The notes beneath the pieces were generated by a model. That model ran no database searches. It was not told the DNA's origin and saw only the letters and a list, made by a program, of their open reading frames with translations. A stretch of 8,823 nt of DNA. Source: Thermaceae bacterium (GTDB taxonomy: Bacteria; Deinococcota; Deinococci; Deinococcales; Marinithermaceae). The DNA lies in assembly GCA_027023345.1 (NCBI GenBank), contig JALVVO010000187.1, positions 1 through 8,823 on the forward strand, in the 5' to 3' direction. Position numbers and translations under genes: made by a program. This document shows, one piece after another, positions 1-5,467 of this stretch (position 1 is the first letter of the stretch; each line of letters starts with the position of its first letter).

Positions 1-1698
1 GGCGTCTTCCTCGAGCGCCTGGGGGTGGGTGGGGACGACGTCGAGGCCGAAACCCGGGCGGTGATCCTGAAGCACGACCTTCGGGAGGCGTTTCCCGAAG
101 AGGTCCTGGCCGAGGCCCGGCGAGCGGCGCGGGCACCCTTAGGGCCCGAGCTCGACCGCCGGGAGGACCTCCGGGCCCTCCCCGTCTTCACCGTAGACGG
201 TGCCGACGCCAAGGACTTTGACGACGCCATCCACCTCCGCCGTCTGGAGGACGGCACCTTCGAGGTCGGCGTCCACATCGCCGACGTCGCCCACTATGTC
301 AAGGAGGGCTCGGCCCTCGATCGCGAGGCCTTTGCCCGGGGGACCTCGGTCTACCTGCCGGGGCGCGTCCTCCCCATGCTCCCCGAGGTGCTCTCGAACG
401 GGGTCTGCTCCCTGGTGCCGGGGGAGGACCGGCTTGCGGTCTCGGTCCTCGTGCGCCTGGACCGGGAGGGGAGGGTGCTGGGGCACCGCTTGGTGGAGAG
501 CGTGATCCGCTCCCGGGCCCGGCTCACCTACGCCGAGGTCGAGGCCTTCCTGGAGGGGGCCGCTCCCGGCGAGGCGCTGCGGCCCTTGGCCGAGGACGTG
601 CGGACGCTCTTTCTGCTCAGCCAGCGGCTTCGCGCCCGGCGCGAGGCCGAGGGGGCGATCTTCTTCGACTTCCCCGAGGTCAAGGTCGAGCTGGGCCCCA
701 AGGGCGAGGTGCACCTGATCCCGATCCAGGAGGAGAAGGCCCGGAGCCTGATCGAGGAGCTGATGCTCCTCGCCAACCGATTGGTGGCGGGCGAGCTCGA
801 GGCGCGGGGCCTTCCCGCCCTCTTCCGGGTCCACGAGGACCCCAGCGAGGACCGCTTCCGCGAGCTCTCGGAGGCCCTCGCCCGGCTCGGCTACCGCCTC
901 GAGGCCCCCACCCCGGCGGCCTACCAGAAGGTGCTCAAGGCCGCCGCCGGCCGGCCCGAGGCCGAGGTGGTGGCGACGCTCCTCCTCCGCTCCTTGAAGC
1001 TCGCCCGCTACGCCGAGGAGAACCTCGGCCACTTCGGCCTCGCCTTCCGGGACTACCTGCACTTCACGAGCCCCATCCGCCGCTACCCCGACCTGGTCGT
1101 GCACCGAGTGGTGAAGGCGATGATCCGGGGTCGGCTTTCGGAGGAGAAGCTCGAGCGCTGGCGCCGCACCTTCCCCCAGGTCGCCGAGCACGCCTCGGTC
1201 CGCGAGCGGCTCGCCGAGGCCGCCGAGCGGGACCTCGCCAAGTACCACCAGGCCCGCTGGGCCCGCGACCATCTCGGCGAGGTCTTCGAGGGAACGGTCA
1301 GCGGGGTCCAGAGCTTTGGCTTCTTCGTCCTCTTGCCCAACGGGGTCGAGGGGCTCGTGCGGAAGGAGTCGCTCGGGGACGACTTCTATGTCTACGATCC
1401 CGAGACGCTCAGCTTGCTTGGGGAACGAACGGGCCGGAGGATCCGGCTCGGAGAAAAGCTCTGGGTCCAGATCGTTGGGGCGAACCCCGCGCTCCGGCAG
1501 GTGGATCTGGCGCCCGCCGAGGAGGTGAAGACGTTGGCGGAAAAGAACGGCGAGAAGAAGAAGAAGCGCCGCGTGGTCGGCCCCCCCGAGGGCAAGGACC
1601 GCCCCGAGCGCCCGGTCAAGCTCACCGTGAACCGGGTCTACTTCGGCGAGTGGCAGGGCGAGAAGAAGGAGTCCGGGGGCAAGAAGCGCCGCCGCTAG
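1..1698 (+). CDS. rnr: Ribonuclease R (RNase II/RNB family), 5' end outside window
   Basis: This is a 3'-to-5' processive exoribonuclease that degrades structured RNA in the cytoplasm. The reading frame is open from base 1, and the residues before the first ATG/GTG (GVFLERLG...) continue the family alignment, so the gene starts upstream; 565 codons are visible against roughly 700-810 residues in full-length RNase R. Seen: the linker after the second cold-shock domain (ILKHDLREAFPEEVL, near base 64), then the RNB domain. The metal-binding Asp cluster DGADAKDFDDA starts at base 196; its Asps at 196, 214, 220 and 223 have the spacing of E. coli RNase R D272/D278/D280/D281. The RNA-clamping Tyr (ARLTY) is at 529, and HFTSPIRRYPDL at 1060-1095. 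An S1 domain spans about 1276-1515, followed by a Lys/Arg-rich tail (about 1531-1695) typical of RNase R rather than RNase II. All catalytic residues are present, so it should be active. Confidence 0.95.
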   Translation, partial: GVFLERLGVGGDDVEAETRAVILKHDLREAFPEEVLAEARRAARAPLGPELDRREDLRALPVFTVDGADAKDFDDAIHLRRLEDGTFEVGVHIADVAHYVKEGSALDREAFARGTSVYLPGRVLPMLPEVLSNGVCSLVPGEDRLAVSVLVRLDREGRVLGHRLVESVIRSRARLTYAEVEAFLEGAAPGEALRPLAEDVRTLFLLSQRLRARREAEGAIFFDFPEVKVELGPKGEVHLIPIQEEKARSLIEELMLLANRLVAGELEARGLPALFRVHEDPSEDRFRELSEALARLGYRLEAPTPAAYQKVLKAAAGRPEAEVVATLLLRSLKLARYAEENLGHFGLAFRDYLHFTSPIRRYPDLVVHRVVKAMIRGRLSEEKLERWRRTFPQVAEHASVRERLAEAAERDLAKYHQARWARDHLGEVFEGTVSGVQSFGFFVLLPNGVEGLVRKESLGDDFYVYDPETLSLLGERTGRRIRLGEKLWVQIVGANPALRQVDLAPAEEVKTLAEKNGEKKKKRRVVGPPEGKDRPERPVKLTVNRVYFGEWQGEKKESGGKKRRR

Positions 1699-1718
1699 CG
1701 GGGACACGGGTCCCCCGC
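1698..1718 (+). terminator. Possible weak hairpin terminator after rnr
   Basis: An inverted repeat begins on the last base of the rnr stop codon. GCGGGGAC (1698-1705) pairs with GTCCCCCGC (1710-1718) with one bulged C and a four-base loop ACGG. No T-run follows (the next bases are GGGCGG), so it is not a classical intrinsic terminator. It may only protect the 3' end or assist Rho-dependent termination. Confidence 0.35.
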
Positions 1719-1770
1719 GGGCGGTGGTCCAATGTGCCTTGGGATGGGAACCCGCGCCCTCGGTTGGGTG

Positions 1771-1776
1771 TAGGGT
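1771..1776 (+). promoter_or_regulatory. Candidate -10 box (TAGGGT) for the oxidoreductase operon
   Basis: TAGGGT fits the TANNNT -10 pattern common in Deinococcota and lies 42 bases before the ATG of the alpha-gamma gene. A transcript starting near 1783 would open almost directly with the hairpin at 1787-1805. No convincing -35 sits 16-18 bases upstream: the nearest TTG-type hexamer, TTGGGA at 1739, is 26 bases away. The call rests on the -10 and its position only. Confidence 0.3.
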
Positions 1777-1786
1777 AAGCCGGGTG

Positions 1787-1805
1787 GCGCGGGGGCTTCC
1801 CGCGC
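1787..1805 (+). promoter_or_regulatory. Leader hairpin directly before the ribosome binding site
   Basis: GCGCGGG (1787-1793) and CCCGCGC (1799-1805) form a perfect 7-bp GC-only stem with a five-base loop GGCTT. The Shine-Dalgarno sequence starts one base after the stem. There is no T-run, so it is unlikely to be a terminator. It could stabilise the 5' end of the operon mRNA or influence ribosome access; both are inferences. Confidence 0.4.
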
Positions 1806-1806
1806 G

Positions 1807-1814
1807 AAAGGAGG
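1807..1814 (+). promoter_or_regulatory. Ribosome binding site of the alpha-gamma gene
   Basis: AAAGGAGG is a full match to the anti-Shine-Dalgarno core and ends four bases before the ATG at 1819. It fixes the start codon and predicts strong initiation, unlike the leaderless-looking starts of the lipoprotein gene and dtd in this window. Confidence 0.8.
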
Positions 1815-1818
1815 GAAG

Positions 1819-3774
1819 ATGAGCGAGGTTCGGTTTCCTGGCATCCCCACCACCGGGGACGGGTCGGAGGCCGCGGTCTGGGTCGAGACCCACGTCTCCC
1901 AGGCGGGGATCGCCTACCCGATCACCCCCTCAACCAACATGGGCTACGGCTACCAGGTGGCCGTGGCGAACGGTCGCACCAACCTCTGGGGCGAGCCCCT
2001 GACGTTCCTCGAGCCCGAGAGCGAGCACTCGGCGGGCTCCGCCGCCGAGGGGTTTGCCCTCGCCGGGGGACGGGTGAGCTCGTTCACCGCAAGCCAAGGG
2101 CTCGTGCTGCAAAAGGAGGTGCTCCACGTCATCAGCGGCAAGCGCCTGCCGATGGTCTTCCACATCGGCGCCCGGGCGCTCACCAGCCAGGCGCTGAACA
2201 TCCACGCCGGCCACGACGACGTCTACGCCGTGGCCGACACCGGCTGGGGCATCCTCTTCGCGGCGAGCGCCCAGGAGGTCGCCGACATGGCCCTGATCGC
2301 TCGGCGGGCAGGGGAGGCCGCGCTGGTGCCGTTCATCGTGGCCCAGGACGGGTTCCTCGTCACCCACACGGTCGAGAACTTCCGGCTCCCCGAGCCCGAG
2401 CTGATGAAGGAGTTCGTCGGCGACCCCAAGGAGAAGCTAAAGAGCCTTTTTGACCCCGAGCACCCCGTTCTCTCGGGTCCGGTGGAGAACCAGGACTCCT
2501 ACATGAAGGGCCGGATCGCCCAGCGGGCCTTCTACGCCCGGTTGGTGCCGGCGATGGAGGAGGCCTTCGACCTCTTCTGCCAACTCACCGGGCGCTGCTA
2601 CGACTTCGTCGAGCCCTACCGCCTCGAGGACGCCGAGTACGCGGTGGTGGCCACCGGGAGCATGATCGGCACGGTGTACGCGGTGGTGGACTACCTGCGG
2701 GAAAAGGGCGAGAAGGTGGGGGCGCTCTACGTCCGGTCCTTCAGGCCCTTCCCCGGGGCGCGGATCGTGGACGCGCTCAAGCACACCAAGGCCTTCGCCG
2801 TGCTCGAGCGCACCGACGAGCCCCTGGCCGAGTCGAACCCCATGCTCCGGGAGATCAAGGCCGCCTTCGCCGACGCCACCGACGGCTACCCCGGCTTCCC
2901 CGAGCTCAAGGTGGACCGGCTTCCCACCTTCTACGGCGGCGCCGCCGGCCTCGGGGGCCGCGACGTCCGCCCCGCCGACGTGATCGCCACCTTCGAGCAC
3001 ATGAAGGAGGGGAACAAGGACCGGCGGTACTTCGCCCTCAACATCAAGCACCCGCTGGCGCTTGAGCCCAAGGAGGACCCCGACATCACCGAGCCCGGCA
3101 CCTTCCGTCTCCGCGGTTACTCGGTGGGCGGCTACGGCTCGGTGACCACCAACAAGGTGATCGCGAGCGTCACCGCCGACCTCTTCGGGCTCTTCGTCCA
3201 GGCCTTCCCCAAGTACGGCTCGGAGAAGAAGGGCCTGCCCACCAACTACTACCTTTGGGTGGCCGAGGAACCGGTGCGGGTGCGGAGCGAACTCCGCTAC
3301 GTCGAGATGGTGGCGATCAACGATCCGCGGGCGCTGCAGTACACCAATCCCCTGGTGGGGCTCGCCGACGGCGGCGCGATCTGGCTGCAGTCCAGGCACA
3401 CCGACCCCGAGGAGATCTGGGCCACGGTGCCCAAGTACGCCCGCGAGCTCATCCGCGAGCGGGGCTACCGGCTCTTCGCCATCGACACCATCAAGATCGC
3501 CCATGAAGTGGCCACCCGGCCGGATTTGGTGCAGCGGATGCAGGGCATCGTCCTGCTCGGCTCCTACCTCAAGATCGCGCCCTTCTTCGAGCGGGCGAAG
3601 ATCAGCGAGGAGGAGCTCTGGGAGCGGATCGAGAAGGTGATCCGCAAGTACTTCGGCAAGCGCGGTGAGCAGGTGGTCCGGGACAACATGACCGCGATCC
3701 GGCGCGGCTACTCCGAGCTCATCGAGGTGCCCGCCGAGGTCATCGCGCGCGAGCCCAAGGAGGTGGTGGCATGA
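1819..3774 (+). CDS. porA: Pyruvate:ferredoxin oxidoreductase, fused alpha-gamma subunit
   Basis: With its partner downstream this enzyme decarboxylates pyruvate, passes two electrons to ferredoxin and makes acetyl-CoA, or runs in reverse. The 651 residues match domains I-III of NifJ-type enzymes such as Desulfovibrio africanus PFOR. The alpha domain carries YPITPS (T36), the thiamine-activating Glu (E69 in EPESEHS) and the substrate-binding Arg (R119 in GARALTSQ); all three are offset by five from D. africanus T31, E64 and R114. DPEHPVLSGPVENQDSYMKG (near residues 213-232) is also a family signature. Domain II occupies about 260-420 and the gamma domain about 428-635 (GYSVGGYGSVTTNK). There are no iron-sulfur motifs, as expected, because they lie on the partner. 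The start is set by a perfect ribosome binding site. The stop overlaps the next start (ATGA). Pyruvate is the likely substrate from R119 and overall similarity; another 2-oxoacid cannot be excluded. Confidence 0.9.
   Translation: MSEVRFPGIPTTGDGSEAAVWVETHVSQAGIAYPITPSTNMGYGYQVAVANGRTNLWGEPLTFLEPESEHSAGSAAEGFALAGGRVSSFTASQGLVLQKEVLHVISGKRLPMVFHIGARALTSQALNIHAGHDDVYAVADTGWGILFAASAQEVADMALIARRAGEAALVPFIVAQDGFLVTHTVENFRLPEPELMKEFVGDPKEKLKSLFDPEHPVLSGPVENQDSYMKGRIAQRAFYARLVPAMEEAFDLFCQLTGRCYDFVEPYRLEDAEYAVVATGSMIGTVYAVVDYLREKGEKVGALYVRSFRPFPGARIVDALKHTKAFAVLERTDEPLAESNPMLREIKAAFADATDGYPGFPELKVDRLPTFYGGAAGLGGRDVRPADVIATFEHMKEGNKDRRYFALNIKHPLALEPKEDPDITEPGTFRLRGYSVGGYGSVTTNKVIASVTADLFGLFVQAFPKYGSEKKGLPTNYYLWVAEEPVRVRSELRYVEMVAINDPRALQYTNPLVGLADGGAIWLQSRHTDPEEIWATVPKYARELIRERGYRLFAIDTIKIAHEVATRPDLVQRMQGIVLLGSYLKIAPFFERAKISEEELWERIEKVIRKYFGKRGEQVVRDNMTAIRRGYSELIEVPAEVIAREPKEVVA
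3757..3763 (+). promoter_or_regulatory. Ribosome binding site of the delta-beta gene
   Basis: AAGGAGG lies within the last codons of the alpha-gamma gene, seven bases before the ATG at 3771. Together with the ATGA stop/start overlap it supports translational coupling and matched output of the two subunits. Confidence 0.75.
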
Positions 3775-5399
3775 AGTCCGGCAAGTTCGAGGCCGGCGAG
3801 CTCGAGCTTGAGCTCGAGGTCCTCCCCGAGCCCGAGCCCCTTGACATCGACCGCTACAACGAGGAGTTCAAGGCCGTCGTCGAGGCCTACAACCAGGGCG
3901 TCGCCGACGCCGAGCTCCCCGCCGACCTCGGCGTCGCCCGCAGCCTGATCGCGCCGGGTACCGGCGTCTACCGCGACTTCTCCTACATCGCCCCGGAGAT
4001 CCCCGAGTACTACGCCGACAAGTGCACCGGCTGCATGGAGTGCGTCACCGAGTGCCCGGACACCGCGATCCTGGCCAAGGTCGTCCCCGAGAGCCAGCTC
4101 GAAAAAGAGCTCCAAAAGATCGACGACCCCGAGACCCGGGAGCGGATGCGGGCCCACTTCGCGAAGACCCGGAAGTTCTACGACCTGCCCCAGAAGAAGG
4201 GCAACGAGCCCGGCTACTTCGCGATCTTCGTGGACCCCACCAAGTGCAAGGGCTGCGGCGAGTGCGTCGAGGTCTGCAACGACGACGCCCTCGCGATGAT
4301 CGAGAAGACCGAGGGCACCGTCCCCGAGTACAAGGAAGCCTTCGCCTTCTTCGAGTCGCTCCCCAACACCCCGCGGGTCTACATCAACGAGCGTACCCCG
4401 ATCGACATCATGCTCGATCAGGAGACCCACCTCTTCGTCGGCGGGGCGGGGAGCTGCGCGGGCTGCGGCGAGGCCACCGCGCTCCGGATGCTATCGGCGG
4501 CGAACGCCTTCTACTACGGCAAGAACTGGGGCATCGTGGCCGCTACCGGGTGCAACACCGTCTACTCCTCGACCTACCCCTACAATCCCTTCGTCGTCCC
4601 CTGGACCAACTCCCTCTTCGAGAACGCCGCCACCGACGCCATGGGCATCCGCATGCGCTGGGACCAGATGGGCTGGAAGGACAAGAAGCTCTGGGTCGTG
4701 GGCGGCGACGGGGCGATGTTCGACATCGGCTTCCAGGCGCTCTCCCGCATGCTCGCCTCGGGGATGGACATCAACGTCATCGTCCTCGACACCCAGGTCT
4801 ACTCCAACACCGGCGGCCAGGCCTCGACCGCGACCTACCTGGGCCAGGAGACCAAGATGAGCGCCTTCGGCAAGGTGCTCAAGGGGAAGACCGAGCACCG
4901 CAAGGAGATCGGCGAGATCCTGATGATGCACCCCGACGTCTTCGTGGCCCAGACCACCGCCGCCCACTTCAACCACTTCTACAAGGCGGTCTTCGCCGCC
5001 AACGAGTACGAGGGGCCCTCGGTGGTGATCGTCTACACCACCTGCCAGCCCGAGCACGGCGTCGGCGACAACATGTCCGCCCACCAGGCGAAGCTCGCGG
5101 TGCTCTCCCGCACCTTCCCGGTCTTCATCTACGACCCCAGGAAGGGCGAGCGCATCTCCGAGCGGCTCGACTTAAAGGGGAACCCCGCGATCTACGACGA
5201 CTGGTACATCGACCCCAAGACCAAAAAGCCCTTCACCTTCATCGACTTCGCCCGCACCGAGGGCCGCTTCGCCAAGCACTTCGACAAGGACGGCAACCCC
5301 GACGAGGTGCTCCTCGCCGCCAACGAGGACCGGCTCAAGAACTGGCGGAGGCTCCAGGAGCTCGCCGGGATCCTCGACAAGAAGAAAAAGACCGCCTAA
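3771..5399 (+). CDS. porB: Pyruvate:ferredoxin oxidoreductase, fused delta(ferredoxin)-beta(TPP) subunit
   Basis: This is the second half of the split oxidoreductase (542 aa), carrying the electron wire and the thiamine-diphosphate site. A linker (1-84) beginning with an acidic ELELELEV/PEPEP stretch precedes a two-[4Fe-4S] ferredoxin domain. Cluster motif one is C85, C88, C91, C95-P; motif two is C159, C162, C165, C169, followed by Asn rather than the usual Pro. The 64-residue step between C95 and C159 is longer than I recall for D. africanus PFOR and holds a charged, probably helical segment. The beta domain follows: C229/C232 (CAGCGE), C261 (ATGCN) and C425 (TTCQPEHG) bind the proximal cluster, and GDGAMFD (D313) through VYSNTGGQ (N346) binds TPP-Mg. 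All cofactor ligands are present. The start overlaps the upstream stop by four bases, and a strong terminator follows. Confidence 0.9.
   Translation: MKSGKFEAGELELELEVLPEPEPLDIDRYNEEFKAVVEAYNQGVADAELPADLGVARSLIAPGTGVYRDFSYIAPEIPEYYADKCTGCMECVTECPDTAILAKVVPESQLEKELQKIDDPETRERMRAHFAKTRKFYDLPQKKGNEPGYFAIFVDPTKCKGCGECVEVCNDDALAMIEKTEGTVPEYKEAFAFFESLPNTPRVYINERTPIDIMLDQETHLFVGGAGSCAGCGEATALRMLSAANAFYYGKNWGIVAATGCNTVYSSTYPYNPFVVPWTNSLFENAATDAMGIRMRWDQMGWKDKKLWVVGGDGAMFDIGFQALSRMLASGMDINVIVLDTQVYSNTGGQASTATYLGQETKMSAFGKVLKGKTEHRKEIGEILMMHPDVFVAQTTAAHFNHFYKAVFAANEYEGPSVVIVYTTCQPEHGVGDNMSAHQAKLAVLSRTFPVFIYDPRKGERISERLDLKGNPAIYDDWYIDPKTKKPFTFIDFARTEGRFAKHFDKDGNPDEVLLAANEDRLKNWRRLQELAGILDKKKKTA
3798..3818 (+). 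repeat. Short direct and inverted repeat at the start of the delta-beta gene
   Basis: GAGCTCGAG occurs at 3798-3806 and again at 3810-3818. The same bases contain a perfect inverted repeat, CTCGAGCT (3801-3808) against AGCTCGAG (3811-3818), with a two-base centre. It encodes the Glu-Leu alternation at residues 10-16. It probably reflects repeated GAG/CTC codons, but lies close enough to the start codon to affect mRNA folding. Confidence 0.6.
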
Positions 5400-5413
5400 C
5401 GCGGTCCCCTCGC

Positions 5414-5443
5414 GCGGGGCGGCTAGAGCCGCCCCGCCTTTTT
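5414..5443 (+). terminator. Strong intrinsic terminator of the oxidoreductase operon
   Basis: A perfect 10-bp stem, GCGGGGCGGC (5414-5423) with GCCGCCCCGC (5428-5437), has a TAGA loop and is followed by CTTTTT. It begins 15 bases after the delta-beta stop codon. This is the clearest Rho-independent terminator in the window and defines the operon end. It also isolates the next gene, whose -10 box lies only 14 bases beyond the T-run. Confidence 0.93.
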
Positions 5444-5456
5444 GAACTCTTTGCGG

Positions 5457-5462
5457 TAAACT
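5457..5462 (+). promoter_or_regulatory. Candidate -10 box (TAAACT) for a leaderless lipoprotein transcript
   Basis: TAAACT matches TANNNT and ends five bases before the GTG at 5468. Transcription would therefore begin at or very near the start codon, as in leaderless genes of Thermus and Deinococcus. No Shine-Dalgarno sequence precedes the GTG, which supports this reading. A -35 element would fall inside the 3' arm of the terminator and is not recognisable. Confidence 0.5.
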
Positions 5463-5467
5463 GCGGC

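Noticed and set aside
1739..1776. TTGGGA and TAGGGT as a -35/-10 pair before the oxidoreductase operon
   Set aside because: The 26-base spacer is too long for a standard promoter, so only the -10 is kept as a low-confidence candidate.
139..1893. 584-codon open frame on the minus strand opposite the RNase R gene
   Set aside because: It is opposite a clearly conserved gene, is low-complexity Gly/Leu/Glu/Pro-rich and shows no recognisable motif. Long antisense frames are expected when third codon positions are nearly all G/C.
2437..3504. 355-codon open frame on the minus strand inside the alpha-gamma gene
   Set aside because: It is a composition shadow of the conserved oxidoreductase gene; it is Gly/Val/His-rich with no domain signature.
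3801..3818. Palindrome near the delta-beta start as an operator or attachment site
   Set aside because: It is fully explained by repeated Glu-Leu codons (GAG/CTC) inside the coding region, so only the repeat itself is recorded.
4022..5467. Open frame continuous with the lipoprotein frame, extending back through the delta-beta gene
   Set aside because: The upstream part is an Arg/Gly/His-rich out-of-frame reading of the oxidoreductase. It also runs through the terminator, and the signal peptide at 5468 gives the natural start.
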